Shown in pieces: positions 26,664 through 36,953 of a stretch of DNA of 64,000 nucleotides; the first letter of the stretch is position 1, and each line of letters opens with the position of its first letter. The DNA lies in NCBI RefSeq assembly GCF_021290965.1, contig NZ_JAJOYT010000015.1, positions 22,512-86,511 on the forward strand, read 5' to 3'. The position numbers and the translations under genes are program-made. Under the pieces are notes generated by a model, which did no database searches, had not been told where the DNA came from, and saw only the letters and a program-made list of their open reading frames with translations. The DNA comes from Rheinheimera faecalis (GTDB lineage Bacteria; Pseudomonadota; Gammaproteobacteria; Enterobacterales; Alteromonadaceae).

Positions 26664-26835
26664 TGGTTACTCCAAACTATGGGGATCTGGTTTTTCGCCA
26701 CACATTCTGGCTGTGGTGTTCTGCAAAAATCACTAAGTTTCATATGAGCTTATATGCATACATTCACCAAACTTCGCATCAATAGTACTGAGGTGTAGAG
26801 CAATTTGAAACTTAAGATTTACTTCAAAAAAGCTT

Positions 26836-26890
26836 GGGGCAAGACGCAAGACTTGACCCTGTTTTCCTCTGTTTTCCTCTGTTTTCACTT
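26836..26890. repeat. REP-like motif and 10-bp tandem repeat
   Basis: GGGGCAAGACGCAAGACTTGACCC (26836-26859; GCAAG and CTTG parts complementary) is followed by GTTTTCCTCT twice and a third partial copy. The GCAAGACTTG core recurs at 27441-27450 on the other side of the small lipoprotein gene. Confidence 0.5.
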
Positions 26891-27319
26891 GGGGCTTTTG
26901 TAATACACAACAAACTCACCTTTGTTAACAACCATATAGATGTTTTGCTTGGCAGAAAGAGATTTATATTCTTCGAGATCCGTCGAAAGCATAGCAGGAG
27001 TGTCATATGTCACTTTCATGTTGGGTGAACAGTGCTCCAATACTTTGAGAAGCGGTGTCAATACTTGATCTGGAAAGCCTTTATGCTGAATATGCAAAAA
27101 TGCATTTGTGTTAATTCCGTCAATCGGAAAGTCGAAATTGACCACTTCCACCTTTTGAACAAATGGTAAATTGAGATCGCTGGGGTTAAGTTCGCAATCA
27201 AGTGGAAGGGGGACTCTTAGAACGCCATATTGATTTTCTTGGGCGATATCAGTTGCTGGTGAGCATGCTCCTACTAGAAGAGACAAAGCGAGAATTGCCA
27301 TCGAGTAATTGAAGTTCAA
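26885..27319 (-). CDS. Small lipoprotein of unknown function
   Basis: A 144-residue protein with a lipoprotein signal ending in LLVGAC (C19). The mature part has no recognised domain; two further cysteines (DCELNP and EHCSPN) could form a disulfide. The TTG start at 27319 is backed by GAGGG seven bases upstream, whereas the internal ATG at 27301 has no ribosome site. The gene is bracketed by two related REP-like motifs, suggesting it was moved or at least lies in a variable spot. Confidence 0.55.
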   Translation of the reverse strand: MNFNYSMAILALSLLVGACSPATDIAQENQYGVLRVPLPLDCELNPSDLNLPFVQKVEVVNFDFPIDGINTNAFLHIQHKGFPDQVLTPLLKVLEHCSPNMKVTYDTPAMLSTDLEEYKSLSAKQNIYMVVNKGEFVVYYKSPK

Positions 27320-27436
27320 CTAAATACCCTCTTAAAAATGCCTAACAATAAATTCTAAGGCTACCTTGCAACCCATTAAAAAGAAACAATCGACAAATAA
27401 TCAGCTGCCTTAAAAGCGTTTTACCACCTCGAATTT

Positions 27437-27456
27437 CTGGGCAAGACTTGCCCCCA
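27437..27456. repeat. REP-like palindrome
   Basis: CTGGGCAAG-A-CTTGCCCCCAG is a near-perfect palindrome sharing GCAAGACTTG with the motif at 26836. The surrounding 180-base gap holds nothing else I can identify. Confidence 0.5.
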
Positions 27457-27499
27457 GTTTGCACTTCTAGCCTGAGGGGATTCTGAGGAGGTTTCTGTA

Positions 27500-27991
27500 T
27501 CATTCAAATAGCTTTAGCTTGGATTTCCACCACTCTATGGCCTCGTCTAGTACAGAAAGTGGAGTATTGCCTTCGCCATGTCCCCTTGCTTTAACTAACT
27601 CCATCAGCGTCATATTTACACACAGCTCACGCCCATCACTAGTTATAAATTGGTAACCATCAGAAGTCGTAAAAGTTACTGGTTCTTCGGACTCAGAAAC
27701 TTCAATAGTTAAATCATATTCTTTCAGAATGATGTTGCGCTCTTTCTCAATGAAATCCCTAAAAATAGCGTCTTCAGTTTTCCATTGCTTAAATTGAGAA
27801 TTAAGAGTATCCCTAAGAGCCGCAGTGAAGTTTTGCGAATCGACTTTATGCAAAACATGACCTACAGCCCTAAGCAAGGTTACACATGAAAACCACAAAA
27901 TCTTTGCTTGCTGATAATCGCCATTTCCTACAGCGGTTGAAAAGTAGTCTCTGGCTAGAATGCAATCATTAAGTACATCTCTTGCTTTCAT
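27500..27991 (-). CDS. Unknown 163-residue helical protein
   Basis: I do not recognise the family with certainty. The first 100 residues look all-helical (LARDYFSTAVGN, AKILWFSCVTLLRAVGHVLHKVD, FRDFIEKERNIILKEYD), with an ERN segment like those in HEPN-type helical bundles, but no standard R-x4-6-H RNase motif. The C-terminal part is probably beta (EEPVTFTTSDGYQFITSDGRELCV) followed by a helix. No signal peptide. A very good ribosome site (AGGAAGGGAAG) precedes the ATG, so translation is likely real. It stands alone between two lipoprotein genes. Confidence 0.55.
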   Translation of the reverse strand: MKARDVLNDCILARDYFSTAVGNGDYQQAKILWFSCVTLLRAVGHVLHKVDSQNFTAALRDTLNSQFKQWKTEDAIFRDFIEKERNIILKEYDLTIEVSESEEPVTFTTSDGYQFITSDGRELCVNMTLMELVKARGHGEGNTPLSVLDEAIEWWKSKLKLFE

Positions 27992-28079
27992 TTTTACTTC
28001 CCTTCCTGAGAAATGCTTATGGTTAAAAGTGTTATTTTTTTCTGTTCAGAGTGAACAAGGCAAAGTTTTAAACCACTAG

Positions 28080-28892
28080 TTAACCTAAAGAATTGGTCAT
28101 ATCAATTATTCGGTCTAACCTTTTACGTCTTTCCTCATTCTCTTGGTTAAATTTAATTTTTAAACGGGCTTTGGTCATTCTCGCTGCATCGTAGGCTTCA
28201 TCACTGAATCTTGTTCCAAGTTGGAGTAAACCTAACCTAATCTCCAGATTCACGGTATTAACGAAAACGTTTTGCATGAAAATGGATTTAGTGACAACGC
28301 CTTTAATTTTAAAATTTTCATCATCCTCTTCAGATGGAAACAGACTTTTTTGTAACATCTCAGCATGACGCATTGTCACACTATTAACGTTCAGCACATT
28401 TTTCAACACTTCAATGTTTTTGCGATCTAGCCCTTCCATCAGAAATTGCATCGACTCGTCTACCATGCCGTAGATGTAAGGGCGACCTAGTTTATCGGCT
28501 ATACCATTTACGATGCCATCAATGCCACCGGTGTGGCTCATAGCTACAATTTCTTGTCTTATCCCAAACATGTACATTTCTGCTAGCTCGGGGTTGCTGT
28601 CTATTATCTGGAGGCCGAGCTGATAGACTTCGAATGTGCTCGGATGTAGTTGGTGAGATGGTTTTCCATTGGCATCAAAAGACAGCCTGAGCTCATCAGC
28701 CAAAAATCGTCTAGTATTTTCGTGTTCAAGCAGGGCTCTGTGTTTTACAAAAAACTCAATGTTTTCAGCATCGGCAAGCTTCATAGGGAAAATAAGTTCG
28801 GTGGTATATTCTACAGTCTGTACACCTTCAGTGATGCGACCACATGCTGTTAATAATATTAATGCAATGGCTACCAGTACTTTCCTTGGCAT
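28080..28892 (-). CDS. Lipoprotein of unknown function
   Basis: A 270-residue protein with lipoprotein signal MPRKVLVAIALILLTAC (C17). The mature part is mainly helical and charged, with no domain I can name; the C-end is a basic amphipathic helix (KARLKIKFNQENEERRKRLDRI). AAGGAA precedes the ATG. It lies in the AT-rich stretch with the other unknown genes and is probably expressed on its own. Confidence 0.55.
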   Translation of the reverse strand: MPRKVLVAIALILLTACGRITEGVQTVEYTTELIFPMKLADAENIEFFVKHRALLEHENTRRFLADELRLSFDANGKPSHQLHPSTFEVYQLGLQIIDSNPELAEMYMFGIRQEIVAMSHTGGIDGIVNGIADKLGRPYIYGMVDESMQFLMEGLDRKNIEVLKNVLNVNSVTMRHAEMLQKSLFPSEEDDENFKIKGVVTKSIFMQNVFVNTVNLEIRLGLLQLGTRFSDEAYDAARMTKARLKIKFNQENEERRKRLDRIIDMTNSLG

Positions 28893-29030
28893 GCTTTTTC
28901 CTTAATCATTGCCCTGAGAGATACAGTGCATCTCTGAATATGTTAATTCCACAGGCGTACGTATTGGTATTCTGGATGGGCGAAGCGTCTTATGGCTCAA
29001 ATTCCGACCCTGTTGATTTTTTCTTTTTTT

Positions 29031-29240
29031 TCAGGGCATTGTGTTGCACTCTATCTCAGACAAAATCGATTGAATCTCTACCAACTGGTCTAACTGTACT
29101 TTGCTATGCGAGTGCTCCTTGGTCCAGTCAAGCTCCTCTTTGATTGCTGATAACTCTAGTTTGATGTCGTTAAGCGTTTCTAACACATTTTCGTTAATAA
29201 ATACTAAGCGTTCCAGCAAGGCGATGGCTGTATCGTTCAT
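29031..29240 (-). CDS. Small coiled-coil protein
   Basis: A 69-residue protein predicted by eye to be one long helix with heptad-like leucine/isoleucine spacing (ERLVFINENVLETLNDIKLELSAIKEELDW). GAGG lies eight bases before the ATG. No relatives recognised. It could be an orphan of a larger island. Its size makes it the least certain gene here, but both the ribosome site and the amphipathic pattern argue for it. Confidence 0.45.
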   Translation of the reverse strand: MNDTAIALLERLVFINENVLETLNDIKLELSAIKEELDWTKEHSHSKVQLDQLVEIQSILSEIECNTMP

Positions 29241-29436
29241 TTCTTACCTCAAATTTTGGTTTATTGATAGCGCGGGCGTTATGAATAACATCCTTACCTA
29301 AAAACAATACGTTTTCAACCATTGATGTTTGGTGTGGATCACAAAGCTAGGCTTTAACCGGGTGGCCAAATTATGATCAGATGCTGAGCTATTAATAGAT
29401 TGGACATGGAACTGTCAGCCTCTGCTAATTCCAACA

Positions 29437-29464
29437 AAAAACCGGACTAAAAAGTCCGGTTTTC
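29437..29464 (-). terminator. Terminator after ychF
   Basis: AAACCGGACT, loop of four, AGTCCGGTTT on the minus strand, followed by TTTG. It ends the lolB-to-ychF transcript. Confidence 0.82.
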
Positions 29465-29487
29465 AAAGGTAACGTAAAACCTTAGCG

Positions 29488-30579
29488 TTAAACGTTAAAC
29501 AAGAAATGCATGACGTCGCCGTCTTTACAGACGTAGGTTTTACCTTCAACGCGCAGTTTACCTGCTTCTTTGGCACCGGCTTCACCTTTGCAGGCGATAA
29601 AGTCGTCGTATGACACCACTTGAGCGCGGATAAAACCACGTTCGAAGTCGGTGTGGATCACGCCTGCTGCTTGTGGTGCTGTGGCGCCAACCGGAATAGT
29701 CCAGGCGCGCACTTCTTTTACACCAGCAGTGAAGTAAGTGTGCAGGTTCAGCAGCGAGTAACCACCACGGATCACGCGGTTTAAGCCTGGTTCTTCTAAG
29801 CCCATAGACTCTAGGAATTCAGCTTTTTCCTCATCTTCCAGCTCAGCAATTTCAGATTCAATAGCAGCACAGATAGACACCACAATGGCGCCTTCTTTGG
29901 CAGCTATGGCTTTTACTACGTCTAAGTGTGGGTTATTTTCAAAACCATCTTCCAGTACGTTAGCTATGTACATAGTAGGTTTGATGGTCAGGAAGTTCAT
30001 GTACGACACCAGAGCTTTTTCGTCGTCGCTTAATTCCAGCTGACGTAAAGTTAAGCCTTTTTCTAAATGCGCTTTTACTTTTTCCAGCACTTCCATTTCA
30101 GCTTTAGCGTCTTTATCACCAGCTTTGGCTTTTTTGCTGACGCGGAAAATAGCTTTGTCGGCGCTGTCCATATCAGACAATACCAGTTCCATATTGATGG
30201 TATCGATATCGTCAGCCGGATCAATTTTACCTGCAACGTGGATGATGTTTTCATCATCAAAACAACGTACTACGTGGCCGATTGCGTCGGTTTCACGGAT
30301 GTTGGCCAGGAATTTGTTACCTAAACCTTCACCTTTAGAAGCGCCTTTCACTAAACCTGCGATATCGACGAATTCCATGGTCGTTGGCAGGATACGTTGT
30401 GGTTTTACAATGTCGGCCAGTTGCTGTAAACGCAAATCAGGCACAGGCACCACACCGGTATTTGGTTCGATAGTACAAAACGGGAAGTTAGCCGCTTCAA
30501 TACCAGCTTTTGTCAGTGCGTTGAACAGAGTGGATTTACCTACGTTTGGTAAACCAACGATGCCACATTTAAAACCCAT
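29488..30579 (-). CDS. ychF: Redox-regulated ATPase YchF (OLA1 family)
   Basis: A 363-residue P-loop protein of the Obg/YchF class. It has G1 GLPNVGKST, a G3-like DIAGLV, the altered specificity segment (NVLED) that favours ATP over GTP, a coiled-coil insert (about residues 130-200) and a C-terminal TGS domain ending in MHFLFNV. It binds ribosomes and acts in stress responses. It follows pth, the standard gammaproteobacterial order. Confidence 0.96.
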   Translation of the reverse strand: MGFKCGIVGLPNVGKSTLFNALTKAGIEAANFPFCTIEPNTGVVPVPDLRLQQLADIVKPQRILPTTMEFVDIAGLVKGASKGEGLGNKFLANIRETDAIGHVVRCFDDENIIHVAGKIDPADDIDTINMELVLSDMDSADKAIFRVSKKAKAGDKDAKAEMEVLEKVKAHLEKGLTLRQLELSDDEKALVSYMNFLTIKPTMYIANVLEDGFENNPHLDVVKAIAAKEGAIVVSICAAIESEIAELEDEEKAEFLESMGLEEPGLNRVIRGGYSLLNLHTYFTAGVKEVRAWTIPVGATAPQAAGVIHTDFERGFIRAQVVSYDDFIACKGEAGAKEAGKLRVEGKTYVCKDGDVMHFLFNV

Positions 30580-30648
30580 GGGTGTTTCCTTTGTGCTGTA
30601 GACGGCAAAGCCGTGCTGTTTGCGAACCGGACGCGCTTAAACTTTTGC

Positions 30649-31239
30649 TTAAGCCGCGCTAAAACTATGTAACCTGTGCTGCGCTTTAATTAAGCCATCG
30701 CTTAACCAGAGCTCAAAACAACGCATCGATTCATCCAAAGCTTCGTCGATCAGCTTCTGTTCGGATTGCGGTGCTTTGCCCAGCACATAACCTGTGACTA
30801 AATCTTTGTGGCCAGGATGGCCAATACCCAGTCGCAGGCGATAAAAATTGGCATTATTGCCGAGTTTACTGGTGATGTCTTTTAAACCATTGTGACCAGC
30901 ATGACCGCCACCCAGTTTAAATTTAGCTACGCCGGGCGCTATCGCCATTTCGTCGTGAGCCACCAGAATATTTTCGGGTAAAAGTTTATAGAACTGCGCC
31001 ATAGCTGCAACGGCTTTGCCACTTAAATTCATGTACGTAGTGGGAACCAGCAATTTATATTCCTGACCTTGGGTGACAAATTTACCAGTCAGGCCAAAAA
31101 ATTTACTGTCAGGACGAAGAGAAACGTTATAGCGGCGGGCAAGTTGTTCTACAAACCATTGACCTGCGTTGTGGCGGGTCTGGCTGTATTCTGGGCCTGG
31201 ATTACCCAGGCCCACAATTAACTGAATTGCTTCAGTCAT
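30649..31239 (-). CDS. pth: Peptidyl-tRNA hydrolase
   Basis: A 196-residue protein that frees tRNA from prematurely released peptidyl-tRNA. N13 and catalytic H23 ([13 protein letters not shown]) and the aspartate in AHDEMAI are present, as is [11 protein letters not shown]. Length matches the E. coli enzyme. Its ATG overlaps the rplY stop (TAATG), so translation is probably coupled. Confidence 0.97.
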   Translation of the reverse strand: MTEAIQLIVGLGNPGPEYSQTRHNAGQWFVEQLARRYNVSLRPDSKFFGLTGKFVTQGQEYKLLVPTTYMNLSGKAVAAMAQFYKLLPENILVAHDEMAIAPGVAKFKLGGGHAGHNGLKDITSKLGNNANFYRLRLGIGHPGHKDLVTGYVLGKAPQSEQKLIDEALDESMRCFELWLSDGLIKAQHRLHSFSAA

Positions 31240-31841
31240 TACTCAGCTGTGTCTTCGTCTGCTTTGCCAGCAGGCTTGTTCACAGTAACAACGGCTTGGT
31301 CATGACCAGCGCCTTTGGCTAACTCAGTGATAGTTACGCCAGCAGGAACTTTAATGTCTGACAAGTGCAGAGTTACGCCAACAGCAACGTCAGCTAAATC
31401 CACTTCAATGAATTCTGGCAGGTTCTGTGGTAACACAGTGATAGCCAGTTCGTTGATGTGGTGAGCAACTACGCCACCTTTCTTAGTTGCAGCAGCTTCG
31501 TTGATGAAGTGTACTGGAACTACAGTGTGTAACTCGTGGCCAGCTTCTACGCGTTGGAAGTCAACGTGCATAACTTTTGGCTTGAACGGGTGACGTTGCA
31601 TAGCTTTAACGATAGTTTTTACTTCTTCACCGCCAACAACGATAGTCAGGATGTGAGTGTAGAAACCTTCGTTAGCCTGAGCTTGTAACAATTTAGAGTG
31701 ATCTAAAGTGATAGACAGAGCTTCTTTGTGACCACCGTAAATGATAGCTGGTACTTTGTCTGCGTGACGTAGGCGGCGGCTCGCACCTTTCCCTAAATCA
31801 GAGCGGACTTCTGCATTTAACGTGTAAATGGCGTTTGACAT
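31239..31841 (-). CDS. rplY: 50S ribosomal protein L25, long Ctc form
   Basis: A 200-residue L25 with the 5S-rRNA-binding domain first (about residues 1-95) and the extra C-terminal TL5/Ctc beta-domain that E. coli lacks. The ATG at 31841 follows GGAGAA; the TTG four codons upstream is the ribosome site itself. Lies between prs and pth. Confidence 0.95.
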   Translation of the reverse strand: MSNAIYTLNAEVRSDLGKGASRRLRHADKVPAIIYGGHKEALSITLDHSKLLQAQANEGFYTHILTIVVGGEEVKTIVKAMQRHPFKPKVMHVDFQRVEAGHELHTVVPVHFINEAAATKKGGVVAHHINELAITVLPQNLPEFIEVDLADVAVGVTLHLSDIKVPAGVTITELAKGAGHDQAVVTVNKPAGKADEDTAE

Positions 31842-31995
31842 GGTATTCTCCAAAAATTAATAGACCCTGAGTTCCGCGACCTGACCCCAGGAAGAAGCTT
31901 TTTCGGTGGATGAAGTGAACTTCAGCCGACGCAAAAAAGCGCGCTATGGTATCACTGGAGCCTTAAGGCTGCAAATGAAAGCTACAAAAAGAAAA

Positions 31996-32014
31996 GGCAC
32001 CGAGCGGTGCCTTT
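31996..32014 (-). terminator. Terminator after prs
   Basis: GGCACCG-CT-CGGTGCC on the minus strand, then TTTTCTTTTT; also T-rich on the other side. Confidence 0.8.
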
Positions 32015-32034
32015 TTCAAATCTTCAGTCTGAAA

Positions 32035-32979
32035 TTAATCAAACATAGAAGAGATAGATTCTTCGTTGCTGATACGACGGATACATTCGGCCAGCATATC
32101 GCTTAAGGTCAGCTGTTTTACTTTGCTGACTGCGCGCATTTCTGCACTCAGCGGAATAGTGTCGGTGATGATCAGCTCATCGATCACTGAGTTTCTGATG
32201 TTCTCAGCGGCATTGCCAGAGAAAATCGGGTGAGTCGCATAAGCAAATACACGTTTGGCACCTTGTTCTTTTAAGGCTTCAGCGGCTTTGCATAAAGTGC
32301 CGCCTGTATCAATCATGTCGTCGACAATAATACAGTCACGATCTTTTACATCACCAATGATATGCATCACCTGAGACACGTTGGCCTTAGGACGACGTTT
32401 ATCGATAATAGCTAAGTCAGCATCATTCAACAGTTTGGCGATAGCACGGGCACGCACTACACCACCTATATCCGGAGATACCACTACTGGTGCAACGAAT
32501 TCACGTTTGCGCATATCTTCCAGCAATACCGGGCTACCAAAGACGTTGTCTACCGGAACGTCGAAGAAACCCTGAATTTGCTCAGCGTGTAGGTCAACCG
32601 TTAATACACGGTCTACACCAACGCTTGATAAAAAGTCAGCTACTACTTTGGCAGTGATTGGCACACGGGCAGAGCGTACGCGTCTGTCCTGACGGGCATA
32701 ACCAAAGTAAGGGATAACAGCGGTAATACGACCGGCAGAGGCGCGGCGTAAGGCGTCTACCATTACAATGAGTTCCATCAGGTTGTCATTGGTTGGTGCA
32801 CAGGTAGACTGGATAATAAAAACGTCAGATCCCCTGACGTTTTCATTGATTTGTACACAGACTTCACCGTCACTAAAACGGCCGACTTCGGCATCGCCCA
32901 GCTTGATATATAAACGGCTGGCTATCTTCTTGGCGAGTTCTGGTATGGCGTTACCAGCGAAAATCTTCATGTCGGGCAC
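32035..32979 (-). CDS. prs: Ribose-phosphate pyrophosphokinase
   Basis: A 314-residue PRPP synthase that transfers pyrophosphate from ATP to ribose 5-phosphate. [10 protein letters not shown], the ATP-binding FGYARQDR and the PRPP-binding DDMIDTGGT loop are clear. I place the start at GTG 32979 (reading V-P-D-M-K) because GAGG lies upstream at the right distance and E. coli prs uses the same GTG-led start; an ATG follows three codons later. It sits downstream of ispE. Confidence 0.96.
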   Translation of the reverse strand: MPDMKIFAGNAIPELAKKIASRLYIKLGDAEVGRFSDGEVCVQINENVRGSDVFIIQSTCAPTNDNLMELIVMVDALRRASAGRITAVIPYFGYARQDRRVRSARVPITAKVVADFLSSVGVDRVLTVDLHAEQIQGFFDVPVDNVFGSPVLLEDMRKREFVAPVVVSPDIGGVVRARAIAKLLNDADLAIIDKRRPKANVSQVMHIIGDVKDRDCIIVDDMIDTGGTLCKAAEALKEQGAKRVFAYATHPIFSGNAAENIRNSVIDELIITDTIPLSAEMRAVSKVKQLTLSDMLAECIRRISNEESISSMFD

Positions 32980-33050
32980 GGTAGGATCCTCAGGGCAGTT
33001 TGTGAGTCCGGTTAATAATGCAGCAGGCTTTTTGTGTCGCCTGCTGTGCG

Positions 33051-33896
33051 TCATACGGCTTGTTCCAATTCAGTCAGGACAGCAGACTGATTGACCCCTT
33101 TAGCAACAAAACCACGCCATGGTGGAGGCAGTTTTGCAAGGGTTTGACGGGCACTTAATTCATCCTGGAACTCGGCAAACACACTGGCACCGGTACCTGT
33201 CATTCGGGACGGCGCGTATTCTATCAACCAGTTCAGTACCATTGCAACCTCGGGGTAGAGCCGTTTCACCAGAGTTTCGCAGTCATTTTGCCACTCACAG
33301 TCTAGTAGATCTTTGACGGACATGACGGGCGTATTGCGGATTAAATCAGGGTTGCCGAACACTTCAGCCGTGCTGACATGCACATCTGGCGTCACAATCA
33401 GGTAATATTTTTCCGGCAAACTAACGGGTTGTAATTTTTCTCCAACCCCCTCCGCAAAGGCTGTTTTTCCGAATACAAAGACAGGAACGTCAGCCCCTAA
33501 CTTTAAGCCCAGTTCACAAAGCTGTGCGTTTGATAGCTTTAATTGCCATAACTGGTTTAATGCCAGCAGTGTGGTCGCTGCATCGGACGAGCCGCCCCCT
33601 AAGCCGCCCCCCATAGGCACTTGTTTATCCAGATGGATTTTTACACCGGCGTTATCCGAGGCTAAAGGCCGCAGTAACTTAGCGGCGCGCACCACCAGAT
33701 TGCTGTCGTTTTCTATACTTTTATCTGAACAACTAAAGTGGATTTCACCATCCCTGGTGAGTGAGAAACTAAGCTGGTCGCCACAATCAAGCATTTGAAA
33801 CAAGGTTTGCAGATTATGATAACCATCGGCCCTGCGGCCTGTGATATGTAAAAATAAGTTCAGTTTGGCTGGCGCCGATAAAGTTAAAGTTGCCAT
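33051..33896 (-). CDS. ispE: 4-diphosphocytidyl-2-C-methyl-D-erythritol kinase
   Basis: A 281-residue GHMP kinase of the MEP isoprenoid pathway. [19 protein letters not shown] at the start and the ATP loop [14 protein letters not shown] are diagnostic. Its first bases overlap the lolB 3' end by 13 bases. Order lolB-ispE-prs is the standard one. Confidence 0.96.
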   Translation of the reverse strand: MATLTLSAPAKLNLFLHITGRRADGYHNLQTLFQMLDCGDQLSFSLTRDGEIHFSCSDKSIENDSNLVVRAAKLLRPLASDNAGVKIHLDKQVPMGGGLGGGSSDAATTLLALNQLWQLKLSNAQLCELGLKLGADVPVFVFGKTAFAEGVGEKLQPVSLPEKYYLIVTPDVHVSTAEVFGNPDLIRNTPVMSVKDLLDCEWQNDCETLVKRLYPEVAMVLNWLIEYAPSRMTGTGASVFAEFQDELSARQTLAKLPPPWRGFVAKGVNQSAVLTELEQAV

Positions 33897-34495
33897 TTAC
33901 GCACCACCAGCTTAATACGGCTGCCATCGGCTTTCGAATCCAACTGAATACGTTTTGGCAAAGCTAAGGCATCGGGGAAAAACTCGCTGTAACTGACTTG
34001 CCAGTCACGCTGCTGACTGTCTTTTAGCGTAAAACTGGTTAAACGGCCTTGAGCATCCCATTGATGATTAAAGCTTTCCGGGCTTGCCACTCCTTTGAGC
34101 CAGAGCGGCATTTCTTCAATAGGTAAACTCCAGCCGGATAAATAATCCAGCAGGGCACTGGCCGACTGGGCTTTATGAGTTTCGCCATCTGCTTTGACCG
34201 TAGCGCCCAAAGCGTCGGTTTCCAGTTCAAAGATGCTGATGCCCACAAAGTTGGTCATACTGGCCTGAAAATAGGGGCCTTGTTGTTGCCAGTTTAAACT
34301 GCCGCTGACGCTCTCTTGAGGCGCTTTTACACCTAAGGCTCCGGTCAGTGTAAACTCCTGCAATTGCTCTAATTGCAGTTGTCGTTGTTGGGCTGATAGG
34401 GGAATAACTGGTTTTAGCTGGCTGCTGTTGCTGGCACAACCTGTCAAAATCAGACTGAAAACTACAAAACAACCAGTTTTTATCGCTGCAAACAC
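33884..34495 (-). CDS. lolB: Outer-membrane lipoprotein receptor LolB
   Basis: A 203-residue lipoprotein that accepts lipoproteins from LolA and inserts them in the outer membrane. The lipobox is LTGC (C19). The mature part shows the LolB pattern FTLTGALGVKAPQESVSGSLNWQQQG. It starts at GTG (34495) with GAAGGAA upstream and is divergent from hemA. Confidence 0.92.
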   Translation of the reverse strand: MFAAIKTGCFVVFSLILTGCASNSSQLKPVIPLSAQQRQLQLEQLQEFTLTGALGVKAPQESVSGSLNWQQQGPYFQASMTNFVGISIFELETDALGATVKADGETHKAQSASALLDYLSGWSLPIEEMPLWLKGVASPESFNHQWDAQGRLTSFTLKDSQQRDWQVSYSEFFPDALALPKRIQLDSKADGSRIKLVVRKWQL

Positions 34496-34594
34496 ACTAA
34501 TTCCTTCTCTACGCTTTTTTTAGTTTGGGCTTTTTCGTACAATTCGCCCTCTTTTGACTAACGCCGGTTTTTTCGAAACGGGCCAAACAGGTGA

Positions 34595-35842
34595 ATGACC
34601 ATTTTTGCTTTAGGTATTAATCATAAAACTGCACCTGTCTCCTTACGTGAGCAGGTCGCTTTTGCGCCTGAACAAATTTTGGACGCCTTGCGGGATCTGA
34701 CCACTCAGACCCAGGTGTCTGACGCTGTGATTTTGTCCACCTGTAACAGAACTGAGCTGTATTTTAGCGGCAGCCCTGAACAATCGAAACAAGTAATTGA
34801 CTGGCTGAGCAAATTTCATCAGCTGGATCTGGCCGAATTGCAGCATCATTTATACCTGCATCAGGATCAGCAGGCCAGCAGTCATTTAATGCGTGTGGCT
34901 TGCGGCCTGGATTCTTTAGTGCTGGGTGAGCCACAAATTTTGGGGCAAGTGAAGCAGGCTTATAGCCATTCGCGTCAGGCCGGTACTATTAATCCGGCTT
35001 TTGAGCGTTTGTTTCAGAAGACCTTTTCAGTGGCCAAGCAGGTTCGTACTGAAACGGACATTGGTGCCAGTGCAGTGTCTGTCGCTTTTGCTGCGGTAAG
35101 TTTAGCCCGACAAATCTTTGGTCAGCTCGGCAAAGTCAAAGTGCTGTTGATTGGCGCCGGTGAGACGATAGAGCTTGTGGCCAAACATTTACTGGAGCAG
35201 GGCGCGGAAAAAATTACTGTCGCCAACCGCTCTTATGACAAAGCTGCGGCTTTAGCCAGTCAGTTTAACGGTGAAGCCGTCAGCCTGGCACAAGTGCCAC
35301 AAGCCCTGGCCAATGCCGACGTCGTCATTAGTTCGACTGCCAGTACCTTGCCTATTGTCGGTAAAGGTATGGTGGAACAGGCACTGAAAAAACGCCGTCA
35401 TAAACCTATGTTTTTTGTCGATTTAGCTGTGCCACGTGATATTGAAGAACAAGTGGCAGAGCTGGAAGACGCCTATTTGTATACAGTGGATGACTTGCAA
35501 TCCATAGTGCTGCAAAACCTGCAGAACCGTCAGGAAGCAGCGGCTGAAGCCGAGCAAATGATTTTGCAGGGCGTCAGCGAGTTCAGTCAGTGGCTGAGTT
35601 TGCATGGCCAGCTGGACGTAGTGCGCGATTACCGCGACAAAGGCGAAGCCATACGTGACGAATTGCTGGCCAAAGCGGGCAAACAAATTGCAGCAGGGCA
35701 GGACCCTGAAAAAGTATTAGCTGAACTTGCGACTAAACTCAGCAACAGGTTGATGCATGCACCAACCAAGGCGCTGAGGCAGTTACTTCAGGACGAGCAA
35801 CCTCAACAACAATCTTTGATCAACACTTTGTTAGATCTGTAA
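34595..35842 (+). CDS. hemA: Glutamyl-tRNA reductase
   Basis: A 415-residue enzyme of tetrapyrrole synthesis that reduces glutamyl-tRNA to glutamate semialdehyde with NADPH. Catalytic C50 lies in LSTCNRTE; the NADPH domain has [16 protein letters not shown]. The C-terminal helical dimerisation domain is complete. First gene of hemA-prfA-prmC and divergent from lolB. Confidence 0.97.
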   Translation: MTIFALGINHKTAPVSLREQVAFAPEQILDALRDLTTQTQVSDAVILSTCNRTELYFSGSPEQSKQVIDWLSKFHQLDLAELQHHLYLHQDQQASSHLMRVACGLDSLVLGEPQILGQVKQAYSHSRQAGTINPAFERLFQKTFSVAKQVRTETDIGASAVSVAFAAVSLARQIFGQLGKVKVLLIGAGETIELVAKHLLEQGAEKITVANRSYDKAAALASQFNGEAVSLAQVPQALANADVVISSTASTLPIVGKGMVEQALKKRRHKPMFFVDLAVPRDIEEQVAELEDAYLYTVDDLQSIVLQNLQNRQEAAAEAEQMILQGVSEFSQWLSLHGQLDVVRDYRDKGEAIRDELLAKAGKQIAAGQDPEKVLAELATKLSNRLMHAPTKALRQLLQDEQPQQQSLINTLLDL

Positions 35843-35861
35843 TCAGGTAAATAGAAACAAC

Positions 35862-36953
35862 ATGAAAGAATCGGTGTACCGCAAACTCGAAGCTCTGGTC
35901 GAACGTTATGAAGAAGTTCAGGCGTTATTAAGTGACGCTGGCGTAATTTCTGACCAAAGTCGTTTTCGCGAGTTGTCTAAAGAGTACAGCCAACTGGAAG
36001 AACTGAGCCATGCTTTTGGTTTGTATCGTCAGGCGCAGGATGATTTAGCCAGCGCTGAAGAGATGATGAAAGACTCAGATCCGGATATGCGTGATATGGC
36101 GCAAGACGAATACAAAGCGGCCAAAGAGCGGATTGAACAGCTGGATCAGGACTTACAAATTCTGTTGTTACCTAAAGATCCAAACGACAGCAACAGCTGC
36201 TTCCTTGAAATTCGTGCCGGTGCTGGTGGTGATGAAGCCGCTATTTTTGCCGGTGACGTATTCCGTATGTACAGCCGTTTTTGTGAACGCAAACGCTGGA
36301 AAGTGGAAATTGTCAGCTGCAACGACGGCGAACACGGTGGTTATAAAGAAGTGATCGCCAGCATTCAGGGCGAAGGCGCTTACGGTATTTTGAAATTTGA
36401 ATCTGGTGGTCACCGCGTGCAACGTGTACCAGCCACTGAATCTCAGGGCAGGGTGCATACCTCAGCTTGTACTGTGGCCATTATGCCGGAAGTACCAGAA
36501 AGCGAAGCCATCGAAATTAACCCTGCTGATTTAAAAGTAGATACCTACCGCGCCTCTGGTGCCGGTGGTCAGCACGTAAACAGAACTGACTCTGCCATTC
36601 GTATCACTCACTTACCTACAGGTATAGTGGTGGAATGTCAGGACGAACGTTCTCAGCACAAAAACCGCGCCCGCGCTATGAGCGTGTTGCAGTCGCGTAT
36701 TCAGGCTGCTGAAGATGAAAAACGCCGTTTAGTTGAAGAATCCACCCGCCGTTCTTTAGTCGGCAGTGGTGACCGTTCTGAACGTATCCGTACTTACAAC
36801 TTCCCACAAGGCCGCTTAACGGATCACCGTATTAACCTGACCATCTACCGTTTGCTCGATGTAATGGAAGGTGATTTAGACCTGGTTATTGGCCCATTAA
36901 GCCATGAACACCAGGCCGACTTGTTAGCTGCTTTGGCTGATGAAAATCGCTAA
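35862..36953 (+). CDS. prfA: Peptide chain release factor 1
   Basis: A 363-residue class I release factor for UAG/UAA. Codon-reading PAT (residues 190-192) and the catalytic GGQ (235-237) are in place. It is 19 bases after hemA and overlaps prmC, whose product methylates the GGQ glutamine. Confidence 0.98.
   Translation: MKESVYRKLEALVERYEEVQALLSDAGVISDQSRFRELSKEYSQLEELSHAFGLYRQAQDDLASAEEMMKDSDPDMRDMAQDEYKAAKERIEQLDQDLQILLLPKDPNDSNSCFLEIRAGAGGDEAAIFAGDVFRMYSRFCERKRWKVEIVSCNDGEHGGYKEVIASIQGEGAYGILKFESGGHRVQRVPATESQGRVHTSACTVAIMPEVPESEAIEINPADLKVDTYRASGAGGQHVNRTDSAIRITHLPTGIVVECQDERSQHKNRARAMSVLQSRIQAAEDEKRRLVEESTRRSLVGSGDRSERIRTYNFPQGRLTDHRINLTIYRLLDVMEGDLDLVIGPLSHEHQADLLAALADENR

Noticed and set aside
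28650..29301. Plus-strand frames opposite the 270-residue lipoprotein and the coiled-coil gene
   Set aside because: The minus-strand genes have good ribosome sites and a lipoprotein signal; the plus-strand frames have neither.
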